Positions 1-17,100 of a DNA stretch of 64,000 nt are shown here, piece by piece; the stretch's first letter is position 1; each line of letters starts with the position of its first letter. The stretch is from Apostichopus japonicus (Eukaryota > Echinodermata > Holothuroidea > Aspidochirotida > Stichopodidae). The notes under the pieces were generated by a model. The model did no database searches. It was not told the DNA's origin and saw nothing but the letters and a program-made list of their open reading frames with translations. A program made the translations under genes and the position numbers. The stretch lies in assembly GCF_037975245.1 (NCBI RefSeq), contig NC_092571.1:10115917-10179916 (forward strand), in the 5' to 3' direction.

Positions 1-1633
1 ATATTCCACAATATAGTTAAAACCTCCCATCTCAATGTTTTGTTCCAAGTTTGAGATATGGTTTATTAATTGTAACAAATTTTAAGTGGTTAAACTCTTC
101 GGCACTACTGGAAGGTGGTCTGTGATATCGTCATGGAAATATTCTTCAATTCAGCCTCAAAGTGCAACCTGCTTGTGCCTTGTTTTCCTTCTTCAAGTGG
201 TAAATGATTGTTCAATATAAAGAAAGAGAAAATATTTTACTCTGAAATGCCATGGTGTCATTATGCTGTTGTCGGATGCATTTAAAGCAGCATTTTGCGT
301 CCTCGACTATGATATATCTCAACCTCACTGACTCCACTATGCCATAACGACATACATAACTAGCTTATCTATTTATATTTTACTTCAAATGGTGGCATAA
401 AAGTCGAAAAAATTGCAACTTTCAACTTTGTTGTTCTCCAAGATATTTTCCGTTGGGAACCCAATAAACCTCGCCCATAATATGAATATTTAAACACTAC
501 GAACGTCATTGACAGATACGTAGTATAACACCACGCTTGATTTGTGTACAGTCTATATGGCAGTTGTACCAGGGAGCTGCATAACAACTCCCAACGCAAA
601 GTCTTGAATCTATTTTTAGCAACGGCTCATAACTAAACCTGCATCTCTGATTGGTTGAATTCAAACTAGTGGGTTTGGGAACTGAATGCGATTTAATTTT
701 GTATGTGGAATACTCGCCAAATAACGTTTTTGGCAGGGGAAAACTTGGCTAATATCTTAATTTGCTGTTTTGTGATTTGATGTATGTAAAAAACTCGATG
801 GACATGTCAAAAAAGTAGAAAACGGCGACCAAACGCAAAATGCTCATGAATAAACATACTATTCACTGATTGGTGGAATTCAAACTAAGGGATTTGGAGA
901 TATGAAAACTTTGTCGAGGACACTTTTACTCGTTATCGATATAAATCGTTAATTACTCGCTAATTAACGCTCTTGGCAGGGTGAAACTTGGATGGTATCT
1001 TAGTTTGCTGTTTTATGATTGATACATGTAAAAAAATCGATGCACATGTTAAAAAGGTGGAAAAAAGCGACCCAACGCCAAATGCTGCTTTAAACAATAT
1101 GAAAAAGTCATATGTTTGCCATACAAATTGCTATGAGGAGTTTTGTTCAGCAACCATCTTATTCACTATCCACAACATATTAGGTGGTATAGTTTTATTT
1201 CATTAATTCATGTTATTTGAAGCGCACAGACTTGGCAATTCAATATTTGTTTGTTCTTACATAGTTTTACTGTTGTACAGAATACTGTAAGCAATTAACA
1301 AATGTAATGTATATGTATAATTTGGGGATCCTATTGGGATGATGACTGGAATAGAATACCTGTATGTTTATTGAGCATTAATCTGGTCTTCTCTCTGTAT
1401 AAACTGCATTGTGTATTACCTGCAGTAAAGGATGCAACTTAAAAGAATGAAATTACATGTTTATTCGTCAATGTCTATGAAATAACTCTCCATGTTCTTC
1501 TCTTCTGGACAACTTTTCAGGACTGGTACTTAATATAAATTAGAAAGATAGTGCTTACGAAAGCTCAATGTTACTAAAAGAAACCAAATACAAATCACTG
1601 GTGTTTTTAATTGTTATATGGTCAATTGATCTA
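1..1633. other. No gene recognised; upstream TPI sequence
   Basis: No exon, RNA gene or clear repeat structure was recognised. The upstream TPI exons, which should encode the active-site His in GHSERR, are not here, so this is probably TPI intron. Two loosely similar stretches (about 700-860 and 950-1090) share phrases such as a TGGCAGGG-type core followed by a GCTGTTTTATGATT-like segment, which suggests an old local duplication. Confidence 0.5.
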
Positions 1634-2095
1634 CAGGGGCGTATCCAGGGGGGGCACAACAGGCACGCGCCCCCCCTATTGGCCGTCACCAAAAAAAAAA
1701 GAAAAAAATTGATGACGACCTTTATGTGAGATGTCGGTGATCGCTCAACCCCCCCCCCCCCCTCCCGTATGCTTTATTTTTTGTTTGCCAAAAAAGGTTC
1801 TGGCGAAGTTCGGCGGCATAATAGTTTTAGAAACATAGATGGTAATTGTGTTTGTATTATCACTATAAACACTAAGTGACATGCCAGCCATACTAAATTG
1901 TGCATTTTGTGTCCATTTTTACTGGAAATGTTGCTTATTATTAAGGTCGAAAAATGGATCACATGGCACCATTTTGCATTTCAGCCCTTCTTCGAAAGCA
2001 AAAATTGTCCACCCCTCCCCTTAGACCCATCCCCCAGGATGGCGATCATTCATGCCTGACGCCCCCCCTAGTGGAAAATCCTGGATACGCCCCTG
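1634..2095. mobile_element. MITE with CAGGGGCGTATCCAG terminal inverted repeats
   Basis: The left end reads CAGGGGCGTATCCAG and the right end is its exact reverse complement (15/15). The flanks carry ATCTA on both sides, a 5-bp candidate target duplication. The 462-bp interior has no transposase and has C or G homopolymers just inside both ends (near 1650 and 1750). It is therefore a non-autonomous DNA transposon. Superfamily is not settled: the CAGGG start resembles hAT ends, but a 5-bp duplication does not fit hAT. Confidence 0.8.
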
Positions 2096-2520
2096 ATCTA
2101 GTTTATTGATTAACACCAGTGTAGGAAAAGAACAGTATTTACTCTGACGTCAAAGTAGGGTCAGACTACATATATGATTCCTTTGGGCATAGGATGCAAG
2201 CTGATACCACTGTATTGTACTTTGTAGATAGGAATCATAGGATGATGTACATTGATGATTGCTCTTGTTCTATCCAGAAGTAAATCACTGCTGAAACAGC
2301 TAACACCTCTTGATATGCAAATACAAGAACACAATATTATACTGTATGTATATTGTTGGTGTTATTTGCTTTTAGTTTTCCTACCTCGCAGAAGATTTTT
2401 ACTGTATGTTCGAAGACAAATACGAACACTTTCTTATGAGAAGCACCCTAGTCTAGCAATGTAAGTTTTGGATACTTGACCATATCATCTATTTATAACA
2501 TAAGATATGTTTTTCTTTAG

Positions 2521-5595
<3,075 letters not shown>

Positions 5596-8549
5596 AGCCA
5601 AGAAATCTTATCAGAAATTAACTAGAAAGTAAACTAAAAGTCTTAGCAGCTACAGTAATGTGTGATACATTGAAATGCATTCTGACATATAGTGTGTACT
5701 GTTACAAGAATGATTGGCATTCTAAATAGAGCAGAATTTACTATTATAGATACAGTAGCATGTATGAAGTTGCAGTTTCTTGTATGCTAGGAACGTTAAA
5801 GATGGCAATGTCCATTACGCAATTGGTTTTTGTTCTCCTTTGGAAGGAGTGTTCCAAAGTAATGAAGCTTAAACAGCAGATTGAAGTGTTACATTCTGTA
5901 ATGTTTGTGTTTCTATTCCTGGGATATCAACCAGATTTGTTGGTAATGACACTATAAAATACATGACTTTTACCACATGGAAAATGAACTATTTGTATGT
6001 GATTTCAGTGTAAGTGTTAAATCATACCAAGTTTTCCATGCTCCTCACTCTGTCATGTTGGCATGTATGGCTGGTAACATAAGTATCTCAAGGGAGGGGA
6101 ACGTTGAAAGTAGTTAACTTGACATCTAAGTGCTAGGTACAAGGTCTCTTGTGCTTTTTTGGTGATAAAATGTCTAGGTCAGCAGAAGCCAAATGTGAGA
6201 ATTGTGCAAATCTTGGAAGTGTAAGATCTCATTAGTGATAACTTGGAGAGAGATTGCACATGATCATAGGCCTTATAATGTGCAAAAACAAAGATGAAAA
6301 AAAGTAAGAGGTCACTGCATTTAGGAACAAAAACTGAAACCTACATACAAAATATCACACAAGGAGGAGGATGTTGACAAATGCTACACTCGTCAATTGA
6401 CTTGCCAATCATGAATGCAAGCTTCGCAGTGCTTAAATTCTTTGGTTGTGTCCTCTTGAAAGCAAACTGTGAAAGTTGGAGCAATGAATTGTAACTCTGT
6501 AAAATTCTCTGGGAGATTGGGAGACAATTGTTTGACTATGCTTTTGCTGGGTTGCAGAGCTACATATCCTGATGTTATGATTATGTGCATTACCAATTAT
6601 AAATTGGCTTATCAGTATCTGACTTTATTAAGCTAAACACAAATTCAGCCACACCATTTCCAAAATTTCCACTTTGCAATAACCCTGCTTAGAAAGTTTA
6701 CTTTATTAAATTATGCCTTGTGTGGGATTGTCACATGGATTTGACTTTAATAAATATTTACAATTGAGGTTGTTAAACTCACCCCATGTTGTTAAATTAA
6801 AGCTGTGTTATGCATTGCATTATGAATAATCTTTCTTGTTACTAATGTTTACTATTATAATCATGCAATCATGATGATGTACTTTTTCTTCAAAACTTTA
6901 AACCTCATCCCAGAGATTGAGCAAATTTATACAGTAATACAAAGTTTCACACCTCTTTTATATGTTCCTTGTCAACTGAAGATGGTTTGACTTTGGTTCA
7001 TAACTGTAGGCTTTTATACTGAGCTAGGTATGTCACACAATCGCTATGCCAAGCCATTTGGTCATACTGTATTTGTCGCAGACTTCACTGCTTCTTAAAT
7101 GTGCCGGTACAGCAGCAGCAGATCAAGCCTTGCGAATGACACATAAAAAAATACCCTCAAGTCATTAATTGCTTTGCTGGCTGTTATCAAGTCCATCACT
7201 GCATAAGTCCAGTGATAATTGTTAACTAGGTACATTGTTTTTCAATCAGACAACTTTTACCAGGTATTGAAGTCAAGACAGTGGATCGTACGTGGTGCCA
7301 GGCAGGGGGATAGGAAGCTTCTAAAAAGTGGGGGGGGGGCACAACATCAGAGGGGCACTTTCTCATTCCACAAACACCACTTGTTATGCTGTAAACCGAT
7401 ACACACCGGCCATATCACTTAAATATAGATGTGTTAGTATGCTATTAATACTATTTATTGAGATTGTTTATTGTTAACCGTGCTACAAAAAGATATGGGC
7501 TGCCATTTTAAAAATAGCATGTACAGACTAAAAGTAAATAATTAAAATAAAATATTAAAATTAACAAAGGTATAAGATATCCAAAAGACAGTTCTTCATC
7601 AAAGGGGCACATTTTATTTGCCAGTAGGGCACATTTGCTATTTTGGAAGAAAGTGGGGGCACGTGACCCCAGTGCCCCTGGCTCAGGATCCCAGGAGTAC
7701 TGCTTTGAACATGAAACTGTTTATATTGTGTAAACAAAGACAGGACAAGAAAGGTGATCCAGAGTTTACATTTGGATATTCCATTCACCCAATGTCTACA
7801 AATGGGCCCAAATTGTCAGAAGAAAGTATATTGAAATGACTATTTGATGGCTGTGTTTATTATGGGATGGATAATGAGGCTATTAATAGCAATAAAGCCA
7901 CATCATTGCCAAAACAGTGCCTCATCAACCTTGTAATTATGAGGTTTTTCTGAACATCGCCTACTAGCAAATTTGTTGTCACTGAATTTCATATAGAGTT
8001 TTTTCACAAAATATTCTCTATTGAATCGTCCCCTATGTTGTTAAATTCAGTAATGGTGTGCTTTAATGTATTTCTTTTTTTGTACAAGAGATATTGCTCA
8101 GATAATGGTGCATTGTAAATCGGAATCCTCATACAGATTCAACTCTCTTAATGCAAAGAGGTATTAGAAGTTGAGAACCCATGCTTTCTCCAGATATAGC
8201 CCCCCCCCCCCCACTCTACAGTTTGTCAATCACTAGTCTGTGATTGACAGGCCTATTCAGTGCCCTAGAAGTCAAGCATGATAACATTTCCCAAGGGATG
8301 CTGGGGCTTTCAGAGTATAGAGAATCCTCACACAATAACACAGTGTAAATGACACGTTGAAGCGATGTGCTCAGCCGACAACCTGGCCAATTATATTAAA
8401 ACGACTGAAAAGTCAAATCTACAGTACTAATAATGATAAAAATATGAACTAGAGTAATAACTATGATGATGAAATTTCATTCATGTAGCGCAAAAATCTG
8501 CTGAGCATTCTATTGGTGGTGTACAATAAAATGAATTGAAGTGCAATTA
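5596..8549. other. TPI 3' UTR and intergenic sequence
   Basis: The TPI 3' UTR begins at 5596. AATAAA at 6749-6754, followed by a GT-rich stretch, is a plausible poly(A) signal. A G-rich/GGGGCAC-rich stretch at about 7290-7690 (AGAGGGGCAC near 7350, AAAGGGGCAC near 7600, CCAGTGCCCCTGGC near 7670) looks like an eroded MITE, but its ends cannot be defined. No other gene was recognised. Confidence 0.45.
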
Positions 8550-8760
8550 AATGAAAGCAATACAAAAGTGTGTTTTCAACTTGGACTTGAACAAGCTCTG
8601 GCTGCCAATGGGACATACAGAGAGTCAAAGGAAGTTCATTTGGTTCCAAAGGATAGGTCCTGCATAGTGAAAGCTGCCATCGCCGAGTGTCATTACACGC
8701 ATAGAGAGCGGGCTACTCAGTGAAGCGTAGCAAATAACGCTTACTGCAGGAAGGGCAAAT
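8550..8760 (-). pseudogene. LINE remnant: C-terminal reverse-transcriptase tail
   Basis: In one minus-strand frame the translation contains GDGSFHYAGPILWN, then an internal stop, then SLFKSKLKTHF. This is the conserved tail of many non-LTR retrotransposon polyproteins (GDRSF-x-AGP-x-LWNSLP ... FKS-x-LKTHLF). The internal stop and short length make it a dead fragment. A related but different LINE tail is at 14376-14840. Confidence 0.65.
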
Positions 8761-8799
8761 GAGTCCGGACGGATAATAACAAGAGAGCAATCCACGGAG

Positions 8800-9779
8800 T
8801 TAAATATCTCATCGCGTGCAAACACTCATTTCAAATGCAACAATTGACATGTCAAGGAAGGTTCCATGCCATTTCAATGTTTCCCTTTGGAGTTATAGAA
8901 AAAGAAAGGATTTTCACTAAATTTAACCTTTGGATCCAAGACACAATAGTTCTCCCTGGAGGTACAGTACCTTCCCACCAAGTTTGAAGAAACTCAGCCC
9001 AGCCATTTAGTAGTCTTTTTCACAAACTTGAATACAACACACAATGCCCTTCCTCAGTCATGGACTGCAGGTCACTCTGGGGTACCCCACCATAGGTGAC
9101 CCCCAAGAGTAGCTACTCAGGAAAATTAACCTTTACCATGGCAACTGTTGCTATGGCAACTGACATAGTAGCTGTACATGTTCCAACTGGCAAAGGAAAC
9201 CCGATATCTAATCCAACCTATGGGAGTGACAAGATAATTAGAATAATTGTGATTTGGTGATTGCAATTTTGACTGAATAACTGATTGTGACTTAATGATT
9301 GTAATTTGACTAATAGAATAATTGATTATTGTGGTTAATTAACTTTGGCATATTCTTCAATTAATCCTAGTTTTTCATGTGATAAACAAGGACTACCATA
9401 CAACCATATGTAATATTACTGCCATTTCATTGGTAATAAAGAAACATAACTGAAGTATGACAAACCAGTACATTAAAGAGTAATGTTAAAATTGTCTTTA
9501 TTAGAAAAATATGACATCAAATGTGAAATCAGTTGACTTTATACTGATCAATTATTAACAAAACCAAAATAACAGAGACAGATGGAAGTGACAGCAATGC
9601 CACTGAATTACATTAACGTAACATAATTCATTGGCACATGAAATCAGCTTTACTAGTTATTATAAAATCTAAAATGATAAGGACAGTTGCTCCATGTCTG
9701 ATTATAGCTAGACAGCACATTAAAGCAAACAAGTAAATGCTAACACAAGTGCCCAATGGTACTATCCAACTTAGGTCCA
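8800..9779. other. Intergenic, no gene seen
   Basis: No coding exon recognised. The stretch at 8950-9190 contains CACCAAGTTTGAAGAAACTC and a repeated ATGGCAACTG (9139 and 9155). It resembles, in reverse orientation, the core of the repeats at 46155-46990 (CAAACTTGGTGGG), so it is probably an eroded copy of the same interspersed family. Confidence 0.35.
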
Positions 9780-10320
9780 GAAAAGTATTGGCTCAAAAAG
9801 ATTTGGGCCTTAAATAGTCCAAACAAAATGTGGTTCCCAAAATGTTGTCCTTAAATGGTCCCAAAAATATTTGGCTCAGACAAACTAGCTGAAAAATCTG
9901 CCCCAAAATATTCCTTAATGGAACCAAAAACATTCTGTCCCTACATGTACCTGCTATTAACCAACCAAGTTTGGATCAAATTCGATTTAAGGTTGTGGAA
10001 TTATTGCAAATTTAAAATTTTGGCTCCTAACCAAACAAAATATTGAGCCCAATAAAATTTTGCACATAAACGGTCCCAAAACTATTTTATGCATACAAAC
10101 TGGCTCAAAAATATATTTGCCCTTAGAAATTGAACACCGATAAACACGGGCTCAAATATTTCCAAAATATTGGGCCCCACAAATCTTGGCCCAAAGAATG
10201 TGTCACAAAATGCATTTGAGGTGGAAATCAAATTTGGGCCCACAAATACTGCGCCTAGCATATTTCGAGGCCCAGATGGTCCCCCCAAAAATTTAGGCCT
10301 AATTGTTGTTGCAAAGAGCA
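9780..10320. repeat. Decayed short-period repeat (GGCCCAAAATATT-like)
   Basis: Variants of the words GGTCCCAAAATATTTGG, GGCTCAAAAATAT and TTGGGCCC recur every roughly 18-40 bases over half a kilobase, with much divergence. The motif is partly self-complementary (CCCAAA ... TTTGGG). This is most simply an old microsatellite-like array. The open frames across it (10082-10409) are not considered genes. Confidence 0.6.
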
Positions 10321-11172
10321 TGTACCATGTACTTACACCAGTATACCAATATGGTATGTTAAGACCCGCCCCACTTATAAATATTCATGAGATGGATCCA
10401 CAAAAATAGGGTACGTCATAGGGCATCTACCTACCAAGCATGCCATTGACTCAACTTGTGGTTGTTGAGATATTGTGTTTCCAAGCTAGCCATCACATCC
10501 ACACACACACACCCATACACACCAGCATGATAGCAAAGTTTACTGAGCCTTCGACATTGTAACCAAAAACTGAATAAAGAAAGTATGAGAACTTGCTGGA
10601 ATCAAGAGTGCCATAACATTTACAGACTGAATCACAGTTGTACATAAAATATTGGTTCCAAATGACATACTGTATCTTAACACAAGATTTGATAAAAGGA
10701 AGATACATGTAAGATGGTTACAACATGGAAACTGATGGTAAAACTTGTTGGCGGTTAAAATTAGTAGAACAGTAAAGAAAAAAGTAACAAAGACAAAAAA
10801 CAGTGGTGTAATTGAAAGTCTACTGAAAGAAATGGCATCCACCAATGATTTATTTCAGTCCTTTAAGTACTTCAATTTAGACAAATTGCATAGTTAAGGA
10901 ATAATCTATGTAACATAATTACAATCAAATCTTTGACAATGCTGTTAAAACAATTAATTCCATAACAAGCTGACTGGCTGATTGACAATACTACTTAATT
11001 AAAAATATCCTATATTTTCCCATTTTCCCATTAAAATTCTATTAAAAAAAAAAAGAAATATCAAAGCCCCTTACACTTTTTTCTGTGGAATCACACTTTC
11101 CAGCAAACCTAAATATAAAATGATAAGACAAGAGAAGGACAAAAAATTGATGTAAGAAGTACTAAAATGAGT

Positions 11173-14100
11173 TTATGTTTTGATAGATCTACCCGAATCT
11201 TCATAGTTAATAACAGCCTCCTGGGATTCTGGTGAGAGAAGAGGTCTTTCCTCGGGAGTCTCACCTTTCACATACTTTCTGTACATCGGTGGGAAGAAGA
11301 CATCATTGTAAACAAAAGTACCGAGCAAAAGAATGACAAAGCCCAACAGTTGGACAGGATTGAACTCCTCCCATCCGGCAAGGAGACTTACAGCCCAAAT
11401 CACCACGGTACGTAGACTATCTAACACCATCCTGGTGGTGGCACTCATTTCCTTGGTGACACTGATCCCAGCAAAGTTAAAGAAAGCTATACTAAGAATG
11501 GTACCTATGGTAGCAACAAGTATTATACTATTATTACGTAGTTGAAACAAAGCATCTATAGCATCCTCCAGTCTGTAATCAGGCACTCCGACTCTAATGG
11601 CCTTCAGCTGTATGAAGTAGAATGGAACCAACAAAATAGACAGGACTGTAAATCCAAAGATACCTGGAACAGAGGGAAGACAATAGAAAAAAGATCCAGT
11701 TTAATACCACTATCACACTTCAAGGTACTCAAATAATAACATTAGAACACTAATCAATAGACTAGTTTTGACATGAGTATGTTTCTATGATGCTCCCCAA
11801 TCACTGCTGACCAAGTTAATGAATGGGACAATGACACAGGTTGATGACTGTCAGATCTTTAGCAAGAAAAACCATTAACACATGCATATGTTACTACTTG
11901 TAGTATGTGTATACTACACATGCTTATGTTACAACTTGTTATAAACACATGCATATGTGACTACTTGTAGTTTGTTACTACTTATTATAAACACATGCAT
12001 ATGTTACTACTTGTAGTTTATATTACTACTTGTTATAAACACATGCATATGTGACTACTTGTAGTATGTTACTACTTGTTATAAACACATGCATATGTTA
12101 CTACTTGAAGTATATTACTACCAGTTATAAACACATGCATGGTACTACTTGTAGTATATTACTACTTGTTATAAACACATGCATATGTTACTACTTGAAG
12201 TATATTACTACCAGTTATAAACACATGCATATGTTACTACTGGTAGTATATTACTACTTGTTATAAACACATGCATATGTTAGTACTTGTAGTATATTAC
12301 TATCAGTTATAAACACATGCATTTGTTACTACTTATGATGCTGTAATTTTTGTTCGGGGGCCCATTTCCAGAGATTGACCAAATGAATGTCCACATGTAA
12401 AGTTATTATTATCTCTTTCCTGTTAACAATTTTGCAAACAAATATCATTACTGTACATAAGGCTATATGCTTGGTTACCTTTCCTATACAATCACTGTGC
12501 CTATCATTTTTATGACATTAGTCTGCAGTATACTTTTACTCTCACACTCTCCCGAAAGTAATATTCCCAAAACAGGGTGTGTCTGAGTGTCTGTTAACTT
12601 ACTCTAGATATGTGATGTTTCACTTTTCAACCCAGAAACTCCTTGCAATATAATATCTTATTCACTAACCTGATTAATATAACAACCCAGTTACAGTTCT
12701 AGAGCTCTAGGTATTTCTAATACCCACTTGTGGACACCAGCCACTGATTATGTGATTGTATAATGCATTACTCTTACGCCAAAAGCTTGTTATCTTCAAG
12801 TTTCTTTCAATCAAATTGGTTTCTTTGAATGATTTGAACCATTTATACGTATTACACGAGTTTATATTCAGGTAACAACGATTGATACAGCTGGGGAACA
12901 AAATTACCTTCCCAACCAACAGCTTGAAGGGGCTGCACATTGTACTTAGAGAGGAATTTCTCTTCAATGACCATCTGAGATGCAGTAATTATCTGTGCCA
13001 TTATGATGAGCAGATCACCTAAAAATAAAGGAAAGAAAAAAAAAAGAAGTTTTCTCTTAAGAATGTTGATACAAATTCTGTCTGCAAAACATCAGAATAC
13101 ATTGTCTGTCGAAATAAATTGTGTGAAGAGCAATGAGGAGTTTGTAGTACCTGATCATAACATACAGTTCTACTGGGATCTAAAATGATCAAAAGGTAGC
13201 AAAGCTTTCATGATAAGTGGATTATGAATTTTATCAGTAGCACAAGCTTTGAAATGTGCAACATAAGCACTAACAAGTAAGGTTACTTGTCAGTAAAGTC
13301 GTGATCAAATCGACAACTTACTAGTCTTTGATTTACATCGTTGGACATTAAATCTTAACAGTTTTTCTAAGAATTTTCAATGTACCGATATAAGGTCACT
13401 AAGCTAATTGATTGAGAATGCAGAAACCAGACAATGAGGCTTTGTGACTTTGACTTTGAAATATGCCACTCCGTTAACTGATCGCTATGGCAACTGGATC
13501 ATATTTGTCCATAAATAGAGACAGACCCTACTTTCTTCATTTGATAATTTTTCATTAAGTCACAGATTGTACAATAATATAGCAACACATACATTCATTC
13601 CTTACCTGTGATAATGTTAGTGATGTTTTGTGCCTGCTGGTCGCTAGGAGGAGCAATCACGTCTGCTAGTCCAACCACGATTAGTCCCAAAAATACTAAA
13701 AATATCCCCCACCATTGGTACACACGTAATCGCCGATTCAGGAAAGCCACTGACAACAGTCCTGTGAAGATCACTACTGCACCCCGTAGCATTTGGAAAG
13801 TAGATGCAAATGTAAGGTTTAACCCTGCAGGAAGATACAAAAGAACAGCTCAAACAATGGTTTTTCCATAAATAAAAAAATGCTAAAAGTCCTGTGACCA
13901 AGGTATACTGCAATGAGAAAGTTTAATATTAACCCCCTGACACCAAAGCACATGAAGTCTGAACACCAGAGCAATGAGGACAGTGTGTGTGAAAGGGGGG
14001 AGGAGGGGGAGGATTAACCAAGGTAAAAATTAATATTAGGTGGCCAGATGTTTACGTGGACAGTCCCTGGATCTCCTACTGTGCCCAGATTACAAGTACA

Positions 14101-17100
14101 GTATCCCCTGAATTGATATGTCATAGCAGGAATATTCTCAAATTGGTAAAAAGTTGCTGAATAATTTCAATTTGACTTGCTTGGTCTTTCCTTGTAGAAA
14201 CAACTTTTAAATACAAGCTGGGATTCTTTGTGACCACAAACAAAAAGTTCATTGATTAATGTCAATGCTTTGGAAAACATCTTTCTGCACTGAGTGATAA
14301 ATTGGCAATGGATTTTGGAATTTGGGGAGGCCTTGAAAATCACATCGTAAAAATTTTGTATGTACTGTATGTTCCTTGATAATGCCCAGGCTTGACTACT
14401 GTAACTCCCTTTTATTTGGCCTTCCTGACTCTACACTGAAAAAACTTCAAACTGTTCAGAATTCTGCTGCCCGGTTAATATCATGTTCATTGCGTCATGA
14501 TCACATATCTCCAGTGCTTCAATCACTCCATTGGCTTCCAGTAAAACAACGGTCAATTTATAAGCTCCTCCTCTTAACGCACAAATCACAACACTCCCTT
14601 GCCCCTGGTTACATTACAAATTTAATTCCTCAGTATCATCCTCAACGCCAACTTCACTCGTCTACAAAGTGTCTTCTTGCCACCAGCCATACCCCAAACA
14701 CAAAGTTTTATGACGAAAGAGCCTTCATCTCTGCTGCACCTCATCTCTGGAACAATCTACCATCTTCAATTCGCAATGCACCATCGGTTGACTGTTTTAA
14801 GCATCTCTTAAAAACTCACTTATTCCAAAATTTACAGTGATTTGACTTGCATATTTGTGTACTTGTTTAAGCGCTTTGAGGCCTTTGCATAAAGGGCTCT
14901 ATAAATATTTGCTTATTACAAATTGGCAATGGATTTTGGGGAGGCCTTGAAAATCACATCGGAAAACTTTCGGAAAAACAACTTCCCAAGTAGATTCAAT
15001 GTTTCTTAAATTCTAAATGCACTCTGACCAGGTGTGTTAAATGGAGAAAAGCTGTCGCAATCGATAGAATTTTTTTTTTTTCTGTTGCTTGTATGGCACG
15101 AACAATTTACCATAAAATCACTGCGACCGCCCATGTCAGCATTTTCATTGCACAAATGTAAACAAATTAGTCTACACATGCGGCCCGATCAAGATTTTAA
15201 CACAGTCCTATACTCGTATCATCCACATTTTACAATTGCAAGGGGAAACGTCTGAAAACACCTGTTTATTCATTGCAATGGAAGGAAATGACACAATTAC
15301 CCAAGCTACATCGGTAAGACCAAAAGACACGAGCAGGGACCTAAGAAAGGCTAGCCACGAAAGTAAAAGTAAGCCTAGGCTCTAGCAGTAGTAAACAAAA
15401 ACGAGAGATTTGATTGGCGCATGATCTGTTTAGCAGGGCTTGCAAATTTTGATTGAACTTTGTAGAATCAAACTTCAATCTACTGACTAGTTAATAAGTC
15501 TGGCGAATTTTATTCAGCTCAAACTTTTTAACGACAGATAACTCAATAAAAATAATGAATATCGATATGAAAATTGCATAGAACGGTTTCATTTTCATTT
15601 TCACTGCTATTAGTACAGTAATCAGGAAAGGTTGAAGTTTAAATTTGGCAAACACGTACTGAGAGTGACTTTAACCCTTTCCAGGTAAAAGTGATAGGAG
15701 TTTAGTTTACTAAACAATGCTACCATAATGGAATTTTACAATGAAGTTGATATGATTGCTTAGGTCTGAATCATAATGATGCTTGAGAATTACTTCATCC
15801 GTGTCAGAATAGGCTTGATTAATAGCAGGGAACCCAGCTACCATGTGACTATCTACAGCCATACAATGACTATGGCAGTCACTGGTATCATGCATATATA
15901 TGGCAAGGAAAGTGTTGTTGTTAAGGAACAGTGAATCCTGTCATCTGATGCATGTACCTCATATACATTCTGTACAGTCCTGATCTACTACATGTATTCC
16001 AGCTACAGTTAAACTGTTTGAAAGAAAATAGCAACAAATGTGTGGCTAAGATTGTAACTGAGGTACAACATGCATGCAGATTTGCATGAAAGGTTTCCCC
16101 CTCATGGCTTGACCTATTTCTTCAAACTTGGTAGTGAGGTGCCATATGGTAGGAACTTGTGTCTTTCAGACCAATCACTGGGAGGTCAAATATCAAATTA
16201 TGGAAAAATTGAAAATTATAACTCAAAATGGTGAACACTGAATTGACCTGCAACCTTCACAGGTGTAATGGGTATTGCAAGTTCTACCAAAATGTGATTA
16301 CCATGGTAACTGAGGTCTGCTTTCATATATAAACCCATCAACCAATATTCTTGAAAGTTTGGAGTAAGGTGACCCATGAAAGGGCCTTGACCTTTACAAC
16401 ATTCAGAATGAAAGGTCATGAGTGCCAAAGTGCAAATGAAGCAAAAAGAGACTGTTTGCTATGACAACAACAACAAATGTTGCAAATTTGACATACATAC
16501 CTTTACAAGTTAATGACATTATCAAAATATATAGCTACTGTACCATGGCATTATGAAGCCATAATCAAGTGTTCATAAGTGGTGTTTTCAATGAGATATG
16601 CAACTCTGTGAATTACCATCTTGTTACTAATTTGTGAAAGAGTGCAAAAAGTATCACAATCGTGATTTAAGACCAAACATTTGGTTGACAAACAAATTTT
16701 GCTTTTAAAATTCTTAATCCACACTTTGTGGTAAGTTTATTGGAAAGCATGTTTAAATGAAAGATATAACCAAGACCTTATAAGGTCACATATAATCTAT
16801 CTGCAAATAGTTAAACTTCAATCTTGCGTCCTTTCACACAGGTGTCAAAATAATTGATACAATAAGCCCCTTATTACAATGGGGTAGGAAGAAATACTTG
16901 AACTATCCTGTTGATTTCACTGTATACCCTTAAAGCTCTTTCTTTAAAAACTTTCTTAATTGATGACTCACCCATGTACATGAGAGACGTGGCACACATA
17001 TCACACATTGCAGGGGCTAACATCACCAAAGGGCTGAACTTTTGATCTCCAATGTCAATTGGTTTACGTTTGCATGTCTTGTATAAGATGATGAGCTTAA

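Noticed and set aside
10540-10845. Hydrophobic 101-codon minus-strand frame downstream of SLC35F6
   Set aside because: No ATG at its left-out start (begins with TTG), T-rich on that strand, probably 3' UTR or flank.
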